38,363 bases of DNA, taken from NCBI GenBank assembly GCA_017993055.1, contig JAGONM010000035.1:1-38363 (forward strand), in the 5' to 3' direction. Shown here piece by piece: positions 1 through 6,787 of this stretch. Under the pieces are notes generated by a model. That model was not told where the DNA came from and did not search any database. It saw only the letters and a list, made by a program, of their open reading frames with translations. Position 1 is the stretch's first letter, and every line of letters begins with the position of its first letter. Origin of the DNA: Armatimonadota bacterium. Its GTDB lineage: Bacteria; Armatimonadota; UBA5829; DTJY01. The position numbers and the translations under genes were made by a program.

Positions 1-324
1 GTGCATCGAACCGCCCTTACCCTTCGAAACGCCGGTGGCCTTGCCGTAGAGCTCGGCCATCACGTGCTTCGGATCGCTTCCCCGGGCGAGACACTGGCCG
101 TGCTCTCTGTACGCGCCTATGACATAATCGTCCTCCCGGAGCGCCGATATGAACCCGACGCCTACGGCTTCCTGCCCGATGTAGAGGTGCAGGAAGCCGC
201 CGATCTTGCCCTTCGTGTACATCTCGTTCGCGCGCTCTTCAAAAACGCGGATCAGCGCCATCTTGCGGTGCATATCCAGGAGTTCGTTCTTATCCCAGAC
301 GGTCTTCTGCTGTTCGGGTGTCAT
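1..324 (-). CDS. pdhA: Pyruvate/2-oxoacid dehydrogenase E1 component, alpha subunit (partial, N-terminal 108 residues)
   Basis: The gene reads leftward and runs off the window after 108 codons, so only the N-terminus is seen. The visible part matches thiamine-diphosphate-dependent E1-alpha subunits (PdhA/AcoA type): a helical start, then GFLHLYIGQEAV around residues 39-50, the YREHGQCLARG segment around residues 68-78, and GKGGSMH at the edge. In this family the conserved histidines and the HG segment line the ThDP site. The family decarboxylates pyruvate (or another 2-oxoacid) in the cytoplasmic dehydrogenase complex; substrate cannot be told from this fragment. The ATG at 322-324 has a GGAG-type site just upstream. 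It lies 36 bp after wrbA on the same strand, so the two are probably co-transcribed. Acetoin dehydrogenase alpha is the main alternative. Confidence 0.88.
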   Translation of the reverse strand, partial: MTPEQQKTVWDKNELLDMHRKMALIRVFEERANEMYTKGKIGGFLHLYIGQEAVGVGFISALREDDYVIGAYREHGQCLARGSDPKHVMAELYGKATGVSKGKGGSMH

Positions 325-360
325 CGGGTACTCCTGTGGGTCCCATGGGACATATGCGGC

Positions 361-969
361 TCATGCACTCAGCTTCCTTGCGGTTTCCGCGACGCGCTTG
401 CCGAGAGCGCGCGCCACCGAGAGCTCCATCTCGTCGGGCCACTCGTCGGGCATCCCCGCCATGTTCGAGGCCCCGTAGGGAGTGCCCCCGCGGGAAGTGC
501 GCGCGACGGCGGGCTCCGCATACCCGACCGGGACGATTATATACCCCAGGTGTGCGAGGGCGAAGTACATCGAGACGAGCGTCGTCTCCTGGCCGCCGTG
601 CATGGTGCCCGTGCTCGTGAACACGCCGGCCGGTTTGCCGAAGAGCGAGTCGTTCGTCCAGAGCGGTCCGAGCGACTCGATGAAATTGCCGAGGGCCGGG
701 GTCACGTTGCCGTAGCGGGTCGGGGAGCCCATCACGAGACCGGCGCACTCGGTCATGTCTTCGTGGGTGACCTCGGGGACGTTCGCTTCCTTCCAATCGT
801 AGAACTCCGACCACTTCGCGTTGCCCCGTATGACTTCCATCGGGGTGACTTCCTTCACCCGCCGAACCCGCGCCTTGACGCCGTCCACCTGCTCGATGCC
901 TTCGACGATGCCCTGCGCGATCTTGTAGACGTGCCCTCCCTTGCTGTCGAAAAGAACCAGGATTTCCAT
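361..969 (-). CDS. wrbA: WrbA-type NAD(P)H:quinone oxidoreductase (flavodoxin fold)
   Basis: A 202-residue protein with the length and motifs of the WrbA family, FMN-binding flavodoxin-like enzymes that reduce quinones by two electrons in the cytoplasm. The N-terminal strand and loop (ILVLFDSKGGHVYKIA, residues 3-18) is the phosphate-binding region. GSPTRYGNVTP and FTSTGTMHGGQE are the usual FMN-contacting loops, and GGTPYGAS near residue 165 is typical of WrbA. A clear Shine-Dalgarno (GGAGGT, plus-strand 978-983) sits 6 nt before the ATG. It leads a probable minus-strand unit with the E1-alpha gene. A generic flavodoxin/NADPH-dependent FMN reductase is the alternative name. Confidence 0.9.
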   Translation of the reverse strand: MEILVLFDSKGGHVYKIAQGIVEGIEQVDGVKARVRRVKEVTPMEVIRGNAKWSEFYDWKEANVPEVTHEDMTECAGLVMGSPTRYGNVTPALGNFIESLGPLWTNDSLFGKPAGVFTSTGTMHGGQETTLVSMYFALAHLGYIIVPVGYAEPAVARTSRGGTPYGASNMAGMPDEWPDEMELSVARALGKRVAETARKLSA

Positions 970-1084
970 ATCAGTACCTCCGTGATGAACTCGACTCAGG
1001 TAGAGTGTTCCCGCTTACGGCGCCCGGTAAACTTCCCGAGCCGTTGATCGCTCCCAGGGAGTGCAGGCCGGCCTTGCCGTGTGC

Positions 1085-1090
1085 TATAAT
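1085..1090 (+). promoter_or_regulatory. Extended -10 promoter for sbcD
   Basis: TATAAT preceded by TG one base upstream (TGCTATAAT) forms an extended -10 element 54 bp before the sbcD start. No good -35 hexamer is seen at 17 bp spacing (TGCAGG), which fits extended -10 promoters. Confidence 0.6.
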
Positions 1091-1144
1091 CAGGCATCGG
1101 TCGGCATGTAAGACCGTTCAGACAGAGACTGCGCCGAGGAATCC

Positions 1145-2383
1145 ATGGCTCCAATCAAGATAATGCACTTCGGCGACGTTCACTTCGGCGTCGAGACCTA
1201 CGGAAAGCAGGACCCGGAGACCGGCCTGAACACGCGCCTGCTCGACTTCAGGAAGTCGCTCAACGACGCGTGCGACAAGGCGCTTGCCGGGGGGGTGCAT
1301 ATCGCTCTCTTCGCGGGCGATGCCTACAAGTCCCGCGATCCCAGCCAGACTCATCAGCGCGAGTTCGCTTCCTGCATTCGGAAGCTCACTCAGGCCGGGG
1401 TACCCGTGGTGATGCTCACCGGCAACCACGACGTGCCCAACGCCAAGGCGCGCGCGAATGCGCTCGAGATATACGGCGCGCTCGGCGTCGAGAACGTCCA
1501 CGTCATCAGCAGGCCCGAGGTGCTCCGCGTCGAAACGAATGCGGGTCCCGTGCAGGTAGCCGGAATGCCGTACCTGCTCAGGAGCAACGTCCTGACGCGA
1601 GACGAACTGCGGGACAAGACGATCGAGGAGATCACCGAACTCATGGTGGAGAAGTACGGCGAGTACATCGAGTACCTGATCGGCAAGCTCGAGGCCGACA
1701 TCCCTTCCGTATTGCTCGGCCATTTCTGGCTGAAGAATGCGAAAGTCGGCTCGCGGCCGTCATACCTGAACGTCGCCGAGCCGGAGATGCTAGTCAGCAC
1801 GGTCGCCCGCTCGGAGTTCGACTACGTGGCGATGGGCCACATCCACAAGTTCCAGGACCTGAACAAGCGCGCGCAGCCCCCGGTCGTCTACTGCGGGAGC
1901 ACCGACCGCATGGATTTCGGGGAGAAGGACGATCCGAAGGGCTTCGTCCTGGCCACCGTGACGAAGGGCTCGGCGGAGTATGAGCATGTCACAGTAGACG
2001 CCCGGCGGTTCGTCGAGATAGACGTTGACGCGGACGTGGACGAGCCGACGGAGAGGATACTGAAGGCGATCGGCGAGCACGAGATCGAAGGCGCGGTCGT
2101 GAAGCTGATCTACCGCGCCCCGCGAGCCAGGATGGAACAGGTGCGCGAGGCAGAGATCAGGGAGGCTCTCGACGGGGCGTTCATGGTCGTCTCGTTCACC
2201 CGCGAGGCCGTGGACGACCAGAAACTGACGCGCAACAAGCTCCTGAACGAGGGTCTCGACCCGGTCCGGGCGCTCGACATGTACTTCGACACCAGGGAGG
2301 ACTTTCGCGAGCGGAAGTCCGAGTTGATGGAATACGCGAATCCGCTGATCCAGGAACTGATTGCGGATGAGCGAGTGAGCTAG
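1145..2383 (+). CDS. sbcD: DNA double-strand break repair nuclease SbcD/Mre11
   Basis: A 412-residue metallophosphoesterase of the SbcD/Mre11 family, the nuclease half of the SbcCD complex that trims DNA ends and cleaves hairpins in the cytoplasm. The metal-binding motifs are all present in order: GDVHFG (Asp11, His13), AGDAY (Asp59), GNHD (residues 93-96), GHF (His193) and GHIH (residues 231-234). The C-terminal third, after about residue 290, corresponds to the capping and Rad50-binding region. The ATG follows GAGGA by 4 nt. sbcC follows 50 bp downstream on the same strand, the standard sbcD-sbcC order. Confidence 0.95.
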   Translation: MAPIKIMHFGDVHFGVETYGKQDPETGLNTRLLDFRKSLNDACDKALAGGVHIALFAGDAYKSRDPSQTHQREFASCIRKLTQAGVPVVMLTGNHDVPNAKARANALEIYGALGVENVHVISRPEVLRVETNAGPVQVAGMPYLLRSNVLTRDELRDKTIEEITELMVEKYGEYIEYLIGKLEADIPSVLLGHFWLKNAKVGSRPSYLNVAEPEMLVSTVARSEFDYVAMGHIHKFQDLNKRAQPPVVYCGSTDRMDFGEKDDPKGFVLATVTKGSAEYEHVTVDARRFVEIDVDADVDEPTERILKAIGEHEIEGAVVKLIYRAPRARMEQVREAEIREALDGAFMVVSFTREAVDDQKLTRNKLLNEGLDPVRALDMYFDTREDFRERKSELMEYANPLIQELIADERVS

Positions 2384-2433
2384 CCGACTGACGTCTGCGA
2401 CCATATCGGCCGGTCTGACATTCAGGACAACCC

Positions 2434-5001
2434 ATGATCCCCATCCGGCTCGAGCTGAAGAACTTCATGAGCTACGGCGAGAACGTGATGCCGCTCGACC
2501 TGACCGGCATCCACCTCGCTTGCCTCTGCGGCGACAACGGGAACGGCAAGTCCGCGATCCTGGACGCCATCACCTGGGCGCTCTGGGACAAGGCGCGCGC
2601 CGGGTCCGACGAGTTGATCCGCGCCGGAAGGACGGAGATGCGCGTCACCTTCGACTTCGAACTGAACCAGGATCTCTACCGCGTCATAAGGGGTCGAGGC
2701 AAGCGCGCGTCCGCCAACCTGTGGGAAGTCCAGATCGCGGAGGACCCCGGCGCGGGGCTGTCGGAGACCAGATGGCGTTCCCTCACCGGGCAGGGGAAGC
2801 GCGAGACCGAAGACCAGATCACGCGCATCCTTCGCATGGACTACAAGACGTTCATCAACTCGGCCTACATCCAGCAGGGCAGGGCGGACGAGTTCACCAG
2901 GCAGTCGTCCCACGAGCGGAAGAAGATTCTCGCCGATATCCTCGACCTCAGCCGGTACAACATCCTGGAGCAGAAGGCAAAGGACCGCCGGAACGACGCC
3001 GATCGGCGCGCGGGCGAACTTGCGCGGGAGATCGAACAGTCCGAGTCCGAACTGGTACACGAGGACGAGTGGAAGTCTCAGCTCACAGGAGCGAAGACCG
3101 AGCGCGAATCCCTCGAAGTGAACCTGTCGAAGGCCGAGGAGCAGGTCCGCGACCTCCAGCGGCGCCAGGCCGATCTCGATGCCAAGTCGAAGCGGATCAA
3201 GCAGGTGGAGGCTCAGGTTGTCTCGGTGCAGAGCGAGTTGCGCAGCCTCGACTCTCAGCGGATAGACCAGGAGCGTCGGGTCGCCTGCGGACGGGAAGTA
3301 CTTGCGGACAAGGAACGCATCATCAAGGGCGTCAAGAGCCTGAATGAGACCCGCGAGCGGATCGTGAAGCTCGACGGCCTTCTGGACGAACTCCGAAAGC
3401 TGGAGCACGAGATGGGCCGCCTCGAACAGGCGGTCTCTGCCGAGAAGCACAAGCTTGAGACCGAGCGAGACTCCGTCAGCCGCGAACTTGCCGACCTCAA
3501 GGTTCGACTCGATAAGGCCGAGGTCGCGACGAAGGACATCGAGCCGCTGCGGGAGCAGGTCGCGAAGCTTGATGAGGCGGCTGCAAGACTGACGGCCCTG
3601 CAGGCCGAGATCAGCTCCGCCGGCGAGCAGTTCGGCCGACTGGAGACTGAGAACGCCCAGCTCAAGGAGTCTCTGGCCGATCTCACAGAGAAGCTCGGTC
3701 TGATATCCCAGCCCGGCGCCGAGTGCCCGCTCTGCAAGACCGAACTCAGCCACGAGAAGCACGAGAGTGTAATCGCTGACTACCGCCGTCGGATAGAAGA
3801 GACCGAGGCGGCTCAGAAGCGCACATGGGCCGAAGGCGCGGAGGCCAAGCGCAGGCGCGACTCCGCCCATGCGGAGATGAAGTCACTCGACGCGACGCTC
3901 AAGGCGGGCCTCGACGTACGCAACCGCCTGGCGCAGGCCGAGCAGGTCGCGGCCGACGCCGCCGAGGCGCGAAAGGGCGAGCCTCGGCTCCGCGAGCGCC
4001 TTGCCGAGATCGCGAAGAAGCTCGATTCCGAGGACTATGCGCTCGGGATCCGGGCTCAGTCGAAGGATATCGAATCCAGGATGGCGGGCCTCAACTACGA
4101 CGAGAAGGAACACGGTGCGCTCAGGAGCAGTCTTGCCGACCTGCAGGAGTTCGAGGCTCGAGCGGCGGCTCTAAAGACCGCCGAGGAGAACCTTCCCGCC
4201 GACGAGTCGAACCTGGAGGGCACCGTTGCTCTGATCGCCGCGCGCCGCAAGGCGATTGCCGACTCCGAGCAGGAGATCCGGGAACTGCAGGCCGCGGCGG
4301 CCGACCTGCCGGCAGTTGCTTCGGAGTTGCCGCAGGCGTCAGCGGTTGTTGGCGCTCTGAGGGAGAGCGACCGCGAGTTGACCGGCCGAATCGCGCGGTT
4401 GGAGCAGTCCGTGGAGCGGTGCAGGACGCTTCGAAAGCAGACCGCCGTCCGACGCAAGGAACTCGAGCAGGCAAAGAGGGAGAAGGCCGTATACGCCGAT
4501 CTCGTGGTCGCCTTCGGGAAGAAAGGTGTCCAGGCGCTGATCATCGAGAACGCCACCCCCGAGATTCAGAACGAGGCGAACGAACTGCTGGCGCGGATGA
4601 CCGACAACTCGATGCAGATCAGCTTCGAGACGGTCCAGGACAAGACAGCGGGCGGCATCAAAGAGACGCTCGAGATCAAGGTGAGCGACGACATGGGAAC
4701 CCGCAGCTACGAGCTCTACAGCGGCGGGGAGGCGTTCCGGGTGAACTTCGCGATTCGTATCGCGCTATCGAAGATGCTTGCCCGTCGAGCCGGCGCCGCG
4801 CTTCAGGCCCTGATCATAGACGAGGGCTTCGGCACCCAGGACGGGAAGGGACGCGAGAAGCTCGTGGAGGCGATTGACTCGATCAAGGACGACTTCGAAA
4901 AGATACTCGTCATCACGCACATAGACGAACTCAAGGACGCCTTCCCGACCCGCATCGAGATCACGAAGGACTCCCAGGGCAGCCAGATCGCAGTGGGATG
5001 A
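2434..5001 (+). CDS. sbcC: DNA double-strand break repair ATPase SbcC/Rad50
   Basis: An 855-residue SMC-like ATPase that partners SbcD. Walker A is GDNGNGKS (residues 33-40). A long heptad-rich coiled coil from about residue 180 to 690 is interrupted by the zinc hook CPLC (Cys431, Cys434). The ABC signature is YSGGEAFR around residues 762-769, and Walker B is ALIIDEGFG with Asp796-Glu797. The last residues before the stop keep the D-loop and switch His region (VITHIDEL). The protein is shorter than E. coli SbcC (about 1050 residues) but close to archaeal and Gram-positive Rad50 lengths. ATP binding closes the dimer and controls nuclease access to DNA. Weak AGGA site before the ATG; likely co-transcribed with sbcD. 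Confidence 0.95.
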   Translation: MIPIRLELKNFMSYGENVMPLDLTGIHLACLCGDNGNGKSAILDAITWALWDKARAGSDELIRAGRTEMRVTFDFELNQDLYRVIRGRGKRASANLWEVQIAEDPGAGLSETRWRSLTGQGKRETEDQITRILRMDYKTFINSAYIQQGRADEFTRQSSHERKKILADILDLSRYNILEQKAKDRRNDADRRAGELAREIEQSESELVHEDEWKSQLTGAKTERESLEVNLSKAEEQVRDLQRRQADLDAKSKRIKQVEAQVVSVQSELRSLDSQRIDQERRVACGREVLADKERIIKGVKSLNETRERIVKLDGLLDELRKLEHEMGRLEQAVSAEKHKLETERDSVSRELADLKVRLDKAEVATKDIEPLREQVAKLDEAAARLTALQAEISSAGEQFGRLETENAQLKESLADLTEKLGLISQPGAECPLCKTELSHEKHESVIADYRRRIEETEAAQKRTWAEGAEAKRRRDSAHAEMKSLDATLKAGLDVRNRLAQAEQVAADAAEARKGEPRLRERLAEIAKKLDSEDYALGIRAQSKDIESRMAGLNYDEKEHGALRSSLADLQEFEARAAALKTAEENLPADESNLEGTVALIAARRKAIADSEQEIRELQAAAADLPAVASELPQASAVVGALRESDRELTGRIARLEQSVERCRTLRKQTAVRRKELEQAKREKAVYADLVVAFGKKGVQALIIENATPEIQNEANELLARMTDNSMQISFETVQDKTAGGIKETLEIKVSDDMGTRSYELYSGGEAFRVNFAIRIALSKMLARRAGAALQALIIDEGFGTQDGKGREKLVEAIDSIKDDFEKILVITHIDELKDAFPTRIEITKDSQGSQIAVG

Positions 5002-5097
5002 ACGGGACTCGGAGCGGATGCGGAATGATATGACGGAGGGATTGCTCTCTGTTTGGCGTACTACTAAGCTGCGACCGATGTGCGACGGAGGCTGGAC

Positions 5098-5304
5098 ATG
5101 GAAGAGATCATATTTGTTGTGGAAGAGGCGCCTGAGGGTGGATACACGGCCCGAGCGCTCGGGGAAGCGATCTTTACCGAAGCCGAGGACATGCCTGGGC
5201 TTCACGAGATGGTGCGGGACGCAGTTCGCTGCCACTTCGACGAAGGAAAACGACCGAGAGTGATCCGCCTGCATTTCGTGCAGGAAGAAGTGATAGCGGC
5301 ATGA
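5098..5304 (+). CDS. HicB-like antitoxin (small, no DNA-binding domain seen)
   Basis: A 68-residue protein. The start is chosen at 5098 because GGAGG at 5087-5091 lies 6 nt upstream; an in-frame start 18 bp earlier has no such site. It shows the partial RNase H-like fold of HicB antitoxins: a short strand FVVEEAPEGGYTARAL, the DMPGLHEMVRDAVRCHF helix and a final basic strand. Similar short proteins are often annotated only by this fold. It lacks the C-terminal helix-turn-helix or ribbon-helix-helix that many HicB proteins use for autoregulation. Its last 4 bp overlap the next gene (ATGA), showing translational coupling. Antitoxin function is inferred from fold and context. Confidence 0.75.
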   Translation: MEEIIFVVEEAPEGGYTARALGEAIFTEAEDMPGLHEMVRDAVRCHFDEGKRPRVIRLHFVQEEVIAA

Positions 5305-5501
5305 GGCTTCCTCGCGACGTCTCAGGGACAGAACTGGCGAAGGCGCTATCGGCCTTCGGGTATTCCATTATCCGACAGACCGGAAGTCATATGCGACTCG
5401 TCAGCAGCCGCAACGGCGAGCATCACGTCACCATTCCTCAACACGATCCGCTTCGCGTCGGCACTCTGGCATCTATCCTGGACGCCGTGGCCGGTCACTA
5501 G
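5301..5501 (+). CDS. hicA: HicA-like mRNA interferase toxin
   Basis: A 66-residue protein with the double-stranded-RNA-binding-like fold of HicA (YcfA). Visible marks are the N-terminal helix TELAKALSAFGY, the QTGSHMRL segment with the catalytic histidine His30, and the C-terminal VTIPQHDPLRVGTLASILDAV, which is typical of the family. HicA toxins cleave mRNA and tmRNA and are held inactive by HicB. The gene overlaps the HicB-like gene by 4 bp in the order antitoxin-toxin, reversed from the classic hicA-hicB order but common for this subfamily. It directly follows sbcCD, so it may be transcribed from the same promoter. Confidence 0.85.
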   Translation: MRLPRDVSGTELAKALSAFGYSIIRQTGSHMRLVSSRNGEHHVTIPQHDPLRVGTLASILDAVAGH

Positions 5502-5632
5502 GGACTCGCACGAGACGTAGTGGCCTCGAAACTCTTCGGCTGAGCCGCATCAGCAGAGGGGCTTCCGAATGAGATCCCCGTTCATCCAACGACCACCCGC
5601 ACCGGCACATACGCTCAGGGACGGCGGTGTGT

Positions 5633-6787
5633 TTACCGCAGCTTGTCCTCCCCGTCCGTCAGCCAGTCGAGCCCGAAGCGCGCGAATGTGATCGTCTCGT
5701 AGGCGTCCTTGTCTCCGCACTCATACAGCAGCCCGATATCCATGTCCGGCAGCACCGTAAGGCAGGAGTATGCGCCGAACCGAGGATCGAGAAGCTTCAT
5801 CACCGGCCACGTCTTCCCTTCGTCGTAGCTCATCCTGACCGTCATCATGTTCCGCCTGAGGCTCGCAGGGTTCGAGAAGAGCAGCCGGCTCTTACCGTGC
5901 GTGGACTTCGTCGTATACCTGAGGAAGCTCGCCTGGCAGACCGGCTCCACCAGAGTCTCGTCCGGCTTGCCCTGAGAGAAAGTCAGCCCCTGATCCTTGC
6001 TGACGGCTACCGTGCGGCAGAACTGTCCCTGGTAACTCCGCATGTTGAGCATCATCGAGCCGTCCTCCAACTCGACGACTTGCGACTCGTTGACCCTGGG
6101 GAAGACGTCGCCGCCGATCTTCCACGTTTCGCCCTTGTCGTCGCTGTAGATCACGTGCGAGCCGTAGTCACGGGTGCCGAGGAGCGCGTAGTCGCACGGG
6201 ATCACGAGCCGGCCCGTCCGGAGCTGGATGCCGACACCCGGCCCGGTGGCGTACCATGCCCAGTTCGGCTTCTTGGTCGAGGCGGTGATCTCGACCGGCG
6301 TGCTCCACGTCGCGCCGTCGTCCGTGCTGTTGCAGATCCAGACGGTGCGTGTGCCCTTGCCGGTCCCCATCTTGATCTCGGACTCGTGGTCCTCGCCGAT
6401 GTTGTGCGTGAGAGTGAGCCAGATCGTTCCGGTAGACTGATCAACCACCGGGCACGGGTTGCCGAACGTGTTCGGTCCGTCAACCGCCACCTTCCGCACC
6501 GGCCCCCAGGTCTTCCCGCCGTCGAGACTCCTTCGGAGAAGCGTGTTGATCTCGCCGGAGTCGCCCCGTCCGTTCCTCCGCCCCTCGCAGAACGCGAGCA
6601 GCGTGCCCTCTTTCGTCACGATCAGCGCCGGGATGCGGTAGGTATGGTAGCCGCCTCTGCCCGACCTGAAGACGACGGTATTCTCCGGGTCGTCCCAGGT
6701 CTTCGTGACTATCCGAGCGTCGGCCAGGCACGCGCCGGCGAGCAGCATCGCGGCGGCCGCGGATATGAGTATCGTCTGGATCGGCAT
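5633..6787 (-). CDS. Secreted exo-alpha-sialidase (neuraminidase, BNR repeats)
   Basis: A 384-residue sialidase with an N-terminal signal peptide (hydrophobic residues 5-20, likely cut near ACLADA). The catalytic YRIP motif gives Arg51 of the arginine triad; Asp76 in GRGDSGE is the likely acid/base; Tyr340 and Glu356 fit the nucleophile pair. At least four Asp boxes (S-x-D-x-G-x-T-W) are seen at about residues 87-94, 154-161, 214-222 and 320-327, as expected for a six-bladed GH33 propeller. It should release terminal sialic acid from glycoconjugates outside the cytoplasm. Its ATG directly abuts the stop codon of the upstream Kelch-symporter gene, so the two are one transcription unit. Confidence 0.92.
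   Translation of the reverse strand: MPIQTILISAAAAMLLAGACLADARIVTKTWDDPENTVVFRSGRGGYHTYRIPALIVTKEGTLLAFCEGRRNGRGDSGEINTLLRRSLDGGKTWGPVRKVAVDGPNTFGNPCPVVDQSTGTIWLTLTHNIGEDHESEIKMGTGKGTRTVWICNSTDDGATWSTPVEITASTKKPNWAWYATGPGVGIQLRTGRLVIPCDYALLGTRDYGSHVIYSDDKGETWKIGGDVFPRVNESQVVELEDGSMMLNMRSYQGQFCRTVAVSKDQGLTFSQGKPDETLVEPVCQASFLRYTTKSTHGKSRLLFSNPASLRRNMMTVRMSYDEGKTWPVMKLLDPRFGAYSCLTVLPDMDIGLLYECGDKDAYETITFARFGLDWLTDGEDKLR

Noticed and set aside
1-1047. A 348-codon plus-strand frame at the left edge
   Set aside because: It covers wrbA and the E1-alpha gene in antisense; both minus-strand genes have clear family motifs and ribosome sites.
2422-3870. A 482-codon minus-strand frame opposite sbcC
   Set aside because: The plus strand encodes a full SbcC with Walker, zinc hook and signature motifs; the antisense frame has no motif.
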